DNA of 64,000 nucleotides from Chrysogorgia sp. JL179-B06 (Eukaryota; Cnidaria; Anthozoa; Scleralcyonacea; Chrysogorgiidae): NCBI GenBank assembly GCA_035772405.1, contig JAYKKM010000005.1, positions 537,501 to 601,500 of the forward strand, read 5' to 3'. Shown piece by piece: positions 54,455 to 64,000 of this stretch (position 1 is its first letter; each line of letters starts with the position of its first letter). The notes under the pieces were generated by a model. It saw only the letters and a program-made list of their open reading frames with translations, ran no database searches and was not told where the DNA came from. The position numbers and the translations under genes were made by a program.

Positions 54455-55032
54455 TTCTAATATAAAAAATACACAGATGTCAGTGTGCGGAAGAAATGCG
54501 TGGCAAAAGAGAAGCGTTTCTTTACCTGAATGCTAGTTTTGTATACTCATACAATTATCACGGGCACAGTTCCATCCACAGATCGTCTGAGAGCTGTCGG
54601 GAATATCTTTGGATGTGTCTTTGAATATGTGTCGGGAATATCTTTGAATATCTTTGATTGAAAGTAAATTTATGGTATTGGAATTATTGAGAAAGCAAAT
54701 AAAGTGAAAGAACAATTGGCAAATGAGTGTGCAAAACAAACAACAAGTATAAGGCGCAGTTGCAGTTAGAACAAACTTTATAGCACCCTGAATATGGATG
54801 TCCCTGAATATGGACGCAAAGTAAAAAGTCCACTTGTCGAACTTTTAGAACGCATTTAACCCTTGAGTTAGAATTTCTATAGCTACGCCATTCCTGACTA
54901 TCATTGTTATGGTCTTCTGCTTGGCAGCATATAGTAACGCACATTTTTCTTTATGGAAGCTGTCATATTACTTAGTAACAATTTGGATACAATTGAGAGC
55001 GAAGGCTTAGGATTGATTTGTATTTAACAGTT
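54455..55032 (+). repeat. Segmental duplication D2 resumes (3' flank of peptide gene)
   Basis: Matches 7,240-7,755 (for example GTTTCTTTACCTGAATGCTA at 7,279 and 54,519). This shows the 47,348-54,455 cluster was inserted between peptide gene 2 and its flank. Confidence 0.85.
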
Positions 55033-55697
55033 GAGTGTCCAGCTAATGCTTTGCGCGCTCACAAGCTTGCTCGCGGCCATTTTTTGGGTCACGAAATTGA
55101 ACAACTGAAACTAATCCTTCGATATCTGAGCAATCCGTGCAGTAAATTACTCAAATTGTGTTTTTCGTAAGAGCAGAGATAATGTAGTAAGTTATTATTG
55201 TCATATTTTTTATAGTATTTGATTACACTCGGTGCGACGTGGAGTTGTGTTTTGGAGTCGCTCGTTGTTTGCCGTTTGATGCGTGAATTTCAAAGTTTCC
55301 TTCAAGACCGCAGTTTTCTGGCAAAGCCATTAGTATAAGATACTTATATTCCACATATTCTATGAGTAGAGGAACAGATATTACGCTAGAAACGAACGCT
55401 CAGTCTCTGCTGTGAATCGTTGTATTGGACAAGGCCGTTGTAATCGAAGCCGTTGAGAATAGAACCCGTTGAGAATAGAACCCGCTGACAGACGACGGCA
55501 CGAAGAGACGACGGCACAATATTCGACAAACTCTGAGTCAGACATCACTACAAACTGATTTAAACGACTTTTAAAAGCTTATTATATCGTAAGAAGATAA
55601 CAAAACAACAAGAAAACGTAGTAAACCGAGGTAGTTTGAAGCCAGTTTCCCAAATCAAAACAATAACACAAGCGCGCAAAGCATTAGCTGGACACTC
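55033..55697. mobile_element. Element with 27-bp terminal inverted repeats (665 bp)
   Basis: The ends start GAGTGTCCAGCTAATGCTTT and are perfectly inverted for 27 bases. It is absent at the matching D0 site (about 7,755), so it is a post-duplication insertion. Small internal tandem repeats (CGTTGAGAATAGAACCC twice, GACGACGGCAC twice). No transposase; the target duplication is not clear. Confidence 0.8.
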
Positions 55698-55854
55698 ATC
55701 CTTTAACCGAAAATACTAGAGGCACCACTTACTAACAATTCTTAGCTTAGACTTGTAATTAAAATAAGTACAAATAGATTGAAAATAATATTCTGAAAAT
55801 AGTCGTAATAAAGACATCAAGATATTATAATATTATATATATTATATATTATTT

Positions 55855-56889
55855 TATGGTATAAGAGGGAACACTCTCGAATGGTTTAAGTCCTATATCG
55901 GGAACAGAAAACAAATTTGTGTAATAAACGGCAGATCATCCGATACAGGAGAAATTGGTTGTGGAGTACTACCACAAGGATCTAACCTTGGTCCCATCCT
56001 TTTTCTCCTGTATATAAATGATTTACCGAATTGTTTGGAAAAAACTGAGGCGACTTTATTCGCTGATGATACGAATCTCACTTGTAAAGGTAATAATTCC
56101 TATGAGATACAAAATAAACTTAATAATGATCTCGATAATGTTCACCAGTGGCTTATGGCAAATAAACTCACACTCAATAAAACTAAAACCGAATTTATGA
56201 TTATTGGCTCCAAATATCATCTGGCCTCAATTAACGAAAGCCCTGAAATAAGCATAGGGGGTGATAAAATCAAACAAGTCCCCCATAAGAAATCACTTGG
56301 TGTAACTCTTGATGAACAGCTGAAGTGGGGAAAACACAATGAAGTACAATGTAAGAAAATTTCGAAAAACATTGCTTTACTTCGAAGGGCAAAATCATTT
56401 GTTCCCCAAACAATTCTAATAAATATGTATAATGCTTTAGTGTTGCCTCACTTCAGATATTGCTCAACTGTCTGGAACGATGGTTGTGTTACTCATATTA
56501 ATAAACTTTCAAAACTACAAAGGAGAGCGGCGCGTGTTATAACTGGTGATGCTTACAATGTTCGTTCCACTGAAATTTTAGAAAAACTTGGTTGGATGTC
56601 AATTCACGAGATTCTAGGAAATCGTCAAACTTTGATGACATTTAGAGCATTGACATCGAAATTACCAAATTATCTTGTTGACTTATTTAATACTTGTGAT
56701 AATGAAAATTACAATTTACGAAGTAATGGCACTAAACTTACTTTGGCAAAACCAAATACTAATTACCTTAAAAGAAGTTACTCATATAGGGCTGCAATTT
56801 CGTGGAACGAACTGTCCAATGAAGTAACTGACAATTATCAAAGTCTATCTATCTCGTCATTCAAACGACGACTTAAGAATCTTTCATAA
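55855..56889 (+). pseudogene. LINE-D reverse transcriptase C-terminal part
   Basis: An open frame of 345 codons: WFKSYIGNRKQICVING, GVLPQGSNLGPILFLLYIND, catalytic FADDTNLT, HQWLMANKLTLNKTKTEFM, LGVTLDEQLKWGKH, PHFRYCSTVW and tail SSFKRRLKNLS. The endonuclease and RT fingers are missing because of 5' truncation. The remaining frame has no stops, so the insertion is young. Similar in type to LINE-A rather than LINE-B (YNLR/NTRN-like tail). Confidence 0.9.
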
Positions 56890-57095
56890 TTGAATAGCTG
56901 ACGACTTGTAATATAATTGTATATATTGACTTACATTTGTATTTTTATTTTAGTATTGTTTATTGATATATTTATATAGTTAGGTTTATGATGTACTTAT
57001 TTTTAACTATAATAGCACACGGCCCTTTGAAAAACAGTTTTACTGAATAGGCTACCGTGTATAAAGAAATTTAATTAAAGATTAAAGATTAAAGA
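55855..57095 (+). mobile_element. 5'-truncated LINE (LINE-D)
   Basis: Inserted in the D2 flank between AAGACATCAAGA and AATAAACATAATATTATGG; absent at 7,865 in D0. It starts within RT and has a 3' tail of ATTAAAG repeats ending about 57,095, the classic product of incomplete target-primed reverse transcription. Confidence 0.88.
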
Positions 57096-57860
57096 ATAAA
57101 CATAATATTATGGTTTCTTTAAATAGAGAATAATATATGAATGTGCGCGGAAATATATATGAAATTTATTTCGAGTGTTGACTAGGATATTTCGAGTGTC
57201 CTATAGTGACTGTTTATTATATAATCAACAAAAATAGAGCACCAGAGTGTAATGCAATTTTACAAACATTTTAAAATACGATAATCAACACATGTGTGAT
57301 TACCATAAATAATCGCACATTTGTATTTAACAGTCTGATTTGTATTTTAACAGTCTCAACAATTCTTAGTTGAGACGTGTAATTAAAATTAGTGCAAATT
57401 GCGAATAATATTCTGAAAATATTCGTAATAAAAACATCATGAAGAAAGGTGAATAAACATAATAAGGCTTCTTTAATATGTAATGTGCAATTTTAGAAAT
57501 AGGTGAGAAATTTTAGAAATATGATTACAGAAATAGCTGAGAATAGAATTATGATATGTTATATCTTAGCAATTATTGTTTTATTATATTGTATTTTTTT
57601 CTTTTTTCAGCCCACTGTGATCTTTCGCGAAATGAAACTTACAGTAGCACGATTATTTTTTTATTGTTAGCAATGTAATAATAAATCATGATCGAAAACA
57701 TCAAAACGTTTCTTAATATTGTTCCGTAACGTATCTTTACTATTGTCTCTGAAAGGAATTTCTGCCCCTTTAGTTCTGATCTTTAATTTCTGGGAGTTAA
57801 CGTTTTGGTGGTAATTATTGCTCTTGGTTGTGGGGTAAATTTTACGTGTGCCATAACCAC
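57096..57860 (+). repeat. End of segmental duplication D2
   Basis: Matches 8,390-8,450 and 8,890-9,480 of D0 (without the SINE pair and TTAA MITE), plus an extra partial copy of the AATTCTTAG...CGTAATAAA stretch at 57,340-57,470. No gene. Confidence 0.8.
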
Positions 57861-57884
57861 TGACCTCTGTACATAACTGGACTA

Positions 57885-58300
57885 TTGGATCCCATTACCA
57901 ATCACTTATAAAGGCAGAGTCATATAAACGATGGCGGCAGCTGGAGTCCATTTTTGCGTCTACGTTGCTTAGCAACGTAAACGCTATGACAATGGGCGAC
58001 CATGCGTTCAGAACTGCTGCTCCAATATTATGGAATAGACTCCCTTTATCTGTTAGACAGGCAGCTACCATTGACACTTTTAAGTCTTTATTGAAGACAT
58101 ACTTATTCACTAAGATATATAATTAAATTACTATCTTTTGACATAAATTTACTGATATATATGATAAATTTTTAGAAGTTTTTGTAATTAATTAGTTTTA
58201 TCAATATTTAGCTTTGTAAGATTGGTATGCGCATATGATTATTATATAGAATATGCGCAATATAAATTATAAATATTATTATTATTATTATTATTATTAT
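57885..58300 (+). mobile_element. LINE 3' end fragment with (ATT)n tail (LINE-E)
   Basis: A plus-strand frame ending at 58,125 reads RTAAPILWNRLPLSVRQA, then TFKSLLKTYLFTKIYN, the C-terminus typical of CR1/L2-type LINE proteins. About 150 bases of 3' UTR and an (ATT)n tail at 58,274-58,298 follow. Heavily 5'-truncated. Confidence 0.8.
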
Positions 58301-58500
58301 GCTATCGGCGGCGGACTATATTTAACAATTATACCATGAGCTCGATGTTTTGTAAAGTGAAACAATAATAAAAATAAAGGTTTAAAGGTCAGGTATTCAG
58401 CTCCTGGGGGTGAATTGTCATCCCAAAATGATGGTGTATGATTGAGAATGGAAATTATATTGTATTCTTTGTTATTTTAAAATGATATTGCTGTATTTTT
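58301..58500. other. Unassigned spacer
   Basis: No features recognised between the LINE tail and the telomere-like tract. Confidence 0.5.
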
Positions 58501-58930
58501 AATCTACTGAGTTTAGGATTAGGATTAGAGTTGAAGATAGATTGGATTATGTTCAGGAATGTGATCGGGTTGGGATTAGGGTTGGTTTGGATTAGGGTTG
58601 GAATAAGGTTGAGGTATAGGGTTGGGTGAGGATTAGGGTTGGGTTAGGATAAGGTTAGAGTTATGGTTGTATTGGAGTTACACTTAGGATTATGGTTAGG
58701 AATGAGAATATGTATGGTTAGGATTATGTTTTGGATTATGGTTAGGAATAGGATTGTGGTTATAGGATTGAGATTATGTTTGGGATCGGGGTTATGTTTA
58801 GGATTACGGTTACGAGTAGCACTGTGGTTATAAAAATGGTTGTGATTATGGTTATTATGGTTATGGTTAGGATAAGGTTGAGACTGGGTTATGATTAGAA
58901 GTAGGGTAACGGGTATGAAATTCAGGGGGG
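58500..58930. repeat. Degenerate telomere-like (TTAGGG-related) minisatellite
   Basis: Repeated GGATTAGGGTTGG, GGTTAGGATTATGG and related 5-7-base units, with occasional exact TTAGGG. Strongly G/T-biased on the plus strand. Interpreted as an old interstitial telomeric or derived minisatellite array. Confidence 0.75.
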
Positions 58931-60778
58931 AAGGGGTATGTGATTTAAAATAATTTAAATCTATTTGAAGTTGATTTTATGTAAATTTGTTGGGGTTCAG
59001 ATGCATGACTTGGTCTTGATTTGAGTATGTTTCAAAGTCTCGTTTCCCTATTTGTCCTCCATGTGAGCATGCATGTTGGATTGTATTTAATATTGATATG
59101 TCGCAGTGAATAAATTATTTAATTGAAAGCAACGAACTTCCGCCACATCTACTTCCGTCATGCGTAATGTTGTCACGTATGAAAGGTTTCTTGCTGAGTT
59201 GAAAACAGCTTCAGAATTTTGTCTGAGAGCCAAAAATTCGTTGAGATGGTTCAATAAAGAAAAAAAATCCTTTGAAAAGCCAAAAGGTGCGTTATTGTAC
59301 CACGGTTGTGAATCTTTGGGCTTTTAAGAGGACGTGAAAGCTAAAAAACATTAGCGAAAATCTCGCTTTGTTGTTTTTCGATGTGTATCACCTAAAAATA
59401 ACAAAGTTTTCATTCATAATGCTTTATTACTTGAAAAATTATCTTTGAATAATAATCATATTTGTAATAAATATGTGTTGCTAGCTAACTTTTATCCTTT
59501 TTATTTTGTCTGACAAAACAATTCACAATTCAGTTGGGATTTTCAAAACCTTAAGACGATTTTTAAAGTGGATTTTGCATCATAACTTCGTAAATTATGC
59601 ACTTGGTTAATGTATTTTCTGTTGAACATGGCTTACTCCTCTCAGTTCAGCTTTTTCGCTCTTGTGCGTTAAAGAAACAGCCAGTTTCATCTGCAGTATG
59701 TTGAGAAAATTACGGAGCAAATTTTGTTTTTTCTATATGAGCTGATAGCTTGCTAGTATAAAAACCAATCAGATTGCAGAACAGCTCATATACGGTGGAT
59801 GGCTATATTTGCTGATGTAGGCATCACACTAATATTGACTTGGGTTGCTGTGTCCTTGTACCCAGATCTCTTCGGACCTATTATAGTCAACGCAATCTCG
59901 ATTTGTGTAAATTGTCCTCAACCCAGTGAACTCTATAAGGACTGGAACGCTAAATCAGGGTTGAATTTCGAAGCCATCATGGAGGCTGACATGTAGGTAT
60001 GCCCTAGTCCTTTTTTAGTTGACCGTGTGATAAAGAAATTAAATTTGATGAAATATATGTTGTAAAAAACAACATTATGGCAAAAAATAAAATAATATCA
60101 CACTATTTCAAGTTTAGATTTATTGCTAGTTCACAGTATGTAATTTCAATGGTGAAATAGCCAGTAAAAGCAAGAAATACAGGAAAGATTAACCTACAAA
60201 CAAATGTAAATAATGCAAGGTCACAACTTCTTTTTTGATCAAGAATAATTTGAGGAAATAAACATCAAGATTCACATTGACACATTTTCAAACTGAAAGC
60301 TAAGACATTGTAGAGGAACAATAACAGAAGAGCATTGTCAACTATCTGTTGCGAAAAACTCAGAGAAAATGTATTTTACATAAACTGAGGTAGTTACTGG
60401 AGGTACTGAGTCATTTTTCGTGTCGCAAAATATTGGATTTAGCAGTAACACACACAAAAAGTAACCTTAAATTGTGTTTTGACGTTTATCTTAATAAATC
60501 ATTGTCATAAAAGTCTTCAAAAGTTCAAAAGACAGCAACGAAAATCAAGAGAAACCTGTATTTTTTCAAATTTCGGTGGATATAATCCCTTTTGTTTGAC
60601 GGATATTTTATTTGTTAAGCCACATTCATCGCTAGAAATTCTTGAAAAGAAAGCTCAACCGACGTATTGCATTTTTCCCTTTCAAAAAGCAACTGGGAAA
60701 CAGCCTAGCTCCAAAAAAGTTGAAAATATTCCGTTCAGGACGTTCAGCCATCCTACGATTATTTCCTGGCCACTGCCG
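58931..60778. other. Mostly unique sequence; weak small ORFs
   Basis: The frame 59,799-59,996 (65 codons, plus) reads a hydrophobic MAIFADVGITLILTWVAVSL start and SICVNCPQPSELYKDWNAK; no family recognised and no splice support. The frame at 60,479-60,802 is likewise unrecognised. No repeats stand out. Confidence 0.4.
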
Positions 60779-61222
60779 TTTCGTGTACTACACGCAAATT
60801 AACACGCGTGTTTTATACCTACAACGTCGCTGAGGCACAGAATAAATACTCAACCAGAAGTCCGACTCCGTGTCGGCGCCTTTGATGTTGGTGTCCTCGT
60901 ATTTTCGGCCGCCGCCATCTTCCTAGCAAGCGTTCATGGAAAATGTTTACGTTATACCGAAGATGTTGATGTCGTTTTTACGAAGAAAAACAGTTCGTTG
61001 TTAACTTTGGAACGTGGACGATGAATCAGAATGCTTTGTGACAGCTCCAATCTCCACAAACAAAAACTCCTAAAACAAAAACCGCTTGCTAGCAAAATGG
61101 CGGCCGTGAAAAAAGTGGGACACAAAAATGGCGAAGTCGGACTTCTGGTTGAATATCTATTCTGTGGCTGAGGGGCGGTTTCGTACACTACACGCGGTCA
61201 ACACGCGTTTTTTATACCTACA
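60779..61222. mobile_element. Foldback element with flanking direct repeats
   Basis: Inverted pieces: CAACCAGAAGTCCGAC (60,851) with GTCGGACTTCTGGTTG (61,136), and GCCGCCATCTTCCTAGCAAGC (60,910) with GCTTGCTAGCAAAATGGCGGC (61,084). A ~45-base direct repeat (TACACGC..TTAACACGCG, TTATACCTACA) lies outside at 60,779-60,823 and 61,178-61,222. No coding content. Confidence 0.6.
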
Positions 61223-61356
61223 TGTCAGCCCCCATGGCGGGAATTTTGGCTTCATCCAATATACGGCCGGGTTAATGGAGTTAGCTAGCGTTCCATTCTT
61301 TATAGAGTTCACTGCCTCAACCCAGTGAGCTCTCTCTCTCTCTCTATATATATATA

Positions 61357-61542
61357 TCTGGAGGGCTATCTGCCAGTCATTCGCCAGGCAAAAAGTGAAG
61401 ATGGCCGACTTTGCACGTCAGTTTCAGTCCCCTACGCGGTTTGTATATAAGAAATTGACGTACAAACCGCGCAGGGGACTGAAACTGACGTGCAAAGTCG
61501 GCCATCTTGGGCTTCACTTTTTGCTCAGGCAGATAGCCCTCC

Positions 61543-61545
<3 letters not shown>
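61357..61545. repeat. Near-perfect palindrome (~94-bp arms)
   Basis: TCTGGAGGGCTATCTGCC...GTCAGTTTCAGTCCCCT pairs with its complement ending at 61,545, with almost no loop. TA runs flank it (61,347-61,357 and 61,546-61,574), and GAGCTC/ACTGCCTCAACC occurs outside both. Confidence 0.88.
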
Positions 61546-61574
<29 letters not shown>

Positions 61575-61578
<4 letters not shown>

Positions 61579-63200
61579 CTCACTGCCTCAACCTCGTCCA
61601 CAGGGCCTTCACGGGCAAGATGGCGGCGAGGCGAGGGGGCTAGACCAAAAATGTCGTTGATTGATTGGAGCATTTAATTGAATTAAATGCTCACAACTGT
61701 CTCTATTGGTCAATAATTAAATTGTGCGGGAAAGCAAACTAAACATGGCGTCTATATAACACAGGAGATAATGAAATGAACATGTTACTATGTTAGCATA
61801 GTTAATCAGTTTTAAACTCCAAAGAAACGATATCCGAAGAAACCACTGATCTATGTAAGAGGACTGGAAGACCATCCTTTGTTTAAGCGCCACCGAAATT
61901 GAAGCCGGAAGTTTTGAGCTGCGGCCAGCTGCACTTCGGTTCAGTATCCCTATATTTTACTGTTGTGAAATCTTATTATCTTATAACCACGAAATAGGTG
62001 AACAAAGCAAATCTATTTTTACAGGGTACATCATGAAACTACAGAAAACTTTAAAATGTGGATAAAAATTTAATCGTAAGTAAATAAGTTTATATTTTGA
62101 CGAACTTTCGAAGCCGGCCGACAGCACTATCTTTACACAAACGGCGATGATTGATAAGGAACTGCTTCGTGGGATAAAAATCTGAGATAATACCACGATT
62201 GTTGAATATTTACAGTCGAGTTGATTTATTTAAAGGGCGGGATGACGTGAAATGTGGATAGGCTGCACTTATATTTTTGGTTTATAGTGGACTCCATGTT
62301 AGGTATAAATTGTCATTTTGATAAAAAAGTGTATCTATATTATATAATATTTATAGTACAATATTTGCTGTTGTGTTACAAGGTCTGATCTAAAATGAAA
62401 CCACTATAAAGGAACGAATTTGAAGGTGAAATACAACTAATAGTGGCTTTCTATAGAATAATTGTACTGTATCATAAACTTTGTCCAATGATTACTCATT
62501 CCAGACGCCGGGTCATGTCGTACCTACAGGAACGAGGTGTATGATTGGTTCTCTGCAACATTCCATCACCGCATCACCGCAGTTTTTCCTTTGAATTTCG
62601 TACATAAATTAGCACGTGCATCATGCATATTTTCATATCAGAACCATAACCCTAACGTTAACCCTGATACTAACCCTAACCCTAACCCTACTTTAATACA
62701 AAATGGATTGTCGGAAATTTTTAAGATTAGTTTTAGGGTTTTGGATTGTTATTTACTTATCAGAATGGAGGCCATTTTTATGACAAGAAATAGAAGAAAT
62801 GAAAGACAGATTTGGTGAGTATAAATGGCTCCTGTGTTTTAGATTATTGGTGTTGTATTGCTTAAATAATAATATTTGAATTACATACAGACATAGCATA
62901 TTGAAGCTACATGACACTGTTAATTTTTTGTTAAATTATTTCTGTCAAGCTTTCACCATAACACTCAAAGATCAACAGGAATATTTTCAATAATTTTTTT
63001 GTATAACAGTAGTTATCTGGCTTCATTCAATCAAACACATAAATTAATATACACACAAAACTAATGTCAATCATGTCAATATATATTTAATGAAGAATCT
63101 AGTAATAATAATGATAAAGCATTAAGGGGGCGCTTAACCCCAAATTAGTATATTGTTTATGTTTACAGTATTTACTAAAACCCTTATTTACATTGTTTTT
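61575..63200. other. Unassigned sequence with short telomere-like run
   Basis: 62,644-62,690 has AACCCTAAC/CCCTAACCCTAA units, then sequence with GGATTG/TTTTAGGGTTTTGG. Otherwise no gene or large repeat was recognised. Confidence 0.5.
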
Positions 63201-63212
63201 GCCTATAGTTTC

Positions 63213-63738
63213 TTACACAGTCGGTCCATTAAGATGCGAACAGGCCTTCAACAGCTGTCTGGCATTCCGTTTGCCACTCTTGAATTCCTCCCAGAGGCTA
63301 AATATTCTTGACTGCAGGTTCCTGTACTTCTTACGCTGAATTCTCCTCAGTTTCTTTTCAGACACTAGTCGGATTTGAAGAGAAATTAAACAGGCCTCTC
63401 TGTGCAGCAGGTTAATAAGCAGGTACAGTGGAAGCTGCGACTTTCCAGATGCACGGCGGTTCAAACCATGATGCCATCCCTCGACATCATTGTTTGTGCG
63501 TACAGACTGCATGTACACACTCCAAGATGATGGTGGCCATGTGTCACTTTCGATCCATGTGGACTTGACGTACTGCATAAATTCCTGCAGTTGTGGTGTT
63601 GACGCTTCACCCTCTAATGTAGCGAACATTGGTGAAAATTTCCTATTGGGTAGAAATGGTAAGGCCATGATCTTTTTTACGAACATGTAGGTACCACGGT
63701 CATTGGTATATGCACCTTGAAGACCTAATGCTTGAACC
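63213..63738 (-). CDS. MULE transposase-like protein, last exon
   Basis: On the minus strand the acceptor TTCTTATTTTAG precedes GTTCAAGCATTAGG at 63,738, and the frame is open to TAA at 63,213. It encodes VQALGLQGAYTNDRGTYMFV, MALPFLPNRKF, SVYMQSVRTNNDVEGWHHGL, LPLYLLINLLHREA and KKYRNLQSRIFSLWEEF, the C-terminal part of animal MULE-type transposases often fused to FLYWCH zinc fingers. The TNN-x-x-EGWH motif is diagnostic. No stop or frameshift over 175 codons, so it is either a recent autonomous element or a maintained host gene. It continues in the exon at 63,957-64,000 and beyond the window. Confidence 0.85.
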
Positions 63739-63956
63739 TAAAATAAGAAAACGAATTTAAAATAATAATTTAATCTTGATTATTTTTTCAAATTTATTAC
63801 CATATTTAATAGACTAGTAATCCAATGAAATAATGCATATACTGGTATACCACAAACACAAATATAAAAAACATAATTAAGATTAGTCTAAGCGACAGTC
63901 TATTTTATTAGATTTGACACATGGGACGTTTCACATTTGAACTGAGCCCAACTGAC

Positions 63957-64000
63957 CTTTCTCCACAACGCTTGAGTCCAGTGGAATACACAACCCATTA
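63957..64000 (-). CDS. MULE transposase-like protein, preceding exon (partial)
   Basis: Minus strand, ending in donor AAAG/GTCAGT at 63,956. The frame reads GCVFHWTQALWRK and joins in phase 0 to VQALGLQGAY of the next exon. FHWTQALWRK-x-Q-x-LGL is continuous in MULE transposases, which supports the 218-bp intron. It is cut by the window edge. Confidence 0.8.

Overview
The window is eukaryotic and looks like a repeat-rich, AT-rich metazoan genome, most plausibly a cnidarian. The evidence is spliced genes with GT-AG introns, TTAGGG-type interstitial repeats, CR1/L2-like LINEs, a short-LTR Ty3/Gypsy element, a Penelope-like element with a GIY-YIG domain, tRNA-derived SINEs, hAT/MULE/TTAA-type MITEs and very long (TA)n tracts. 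The organism is an inference. The small secreted cysteine-rich peptides fit a cnidarian, but no sequence here names a species.

Layout. The backbone is a set of segmental duplications. Segment D0 (about 1-9,480) is related to D2 (about 39,650-47,350, resuming at 54,455-57,860), and D1 (about 30,280-39,630) is a further copy. Each carries parts of an ordered unit: upstream block U, block X (TATA box plus a decaying signal-peptide exon), block Z, and in D0 and D2 a three-exon gene for a secreted cysteine-rich peptide (5,940-7,010 and 46,122-47,197). U+X is also tandemly amplified inside D1 (32.4-37.3 kb). Because the copies are so similar, they act as empty sites that define several later insertions exactly: a hAT MITE at 1,539-2,326 (8-bp duplication), a MULE-like element at 37,257-38,251 (9-bp duplication), a TTAA-type palindromic MITE at 7,908-8,387, a LINE at about 55,855-57,095, and a 7-kb cluster at 47,348-54,455.

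Between D0 and D1 (9.5-30.3 kb) lies a transposon nest. A CR1-like LINE remnant (13.2-15.4 kb, minus) adjoins an old Gypsy remnant (15.5-16.0 and 23.5-24.2 kb, minus). That remnant is split by a younger Gypsy (16,032-23,484, minus) with recognisable LTRs, PBS and PPT, which is in turn split by a CR1/L2-like LINE (20.26-23.16 kb, plus). A nearly intact CR1-like LINE follows (26,107-29,516, plus; one premature stop).

The 47.35-54.45 kb insertion cluster holds a Penelope-like element (minus) with a hammerhead ribozyme carrying all core residues just downstream of its coding region. It also has a second, shorter hammerhead-like motif that recurs at several places, minisatellites, and a run of large palindromes and SINE copies separated by (TA)n.

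The right end (58-64 kb) is mostly unique sequence with a LINE tail, degenerate telomere-like repeats, two foldback structures and, at the edge, two minus-strand exons of a MULE transposase-like gene that splice in frame. The host genes best supported are the two secreted peptide genes. Their signal/pro-region, introns and flanks are nearly identical while the mature cysteine-rich exon has changed heavily, the pattern expected of a venom or defence peptide family.
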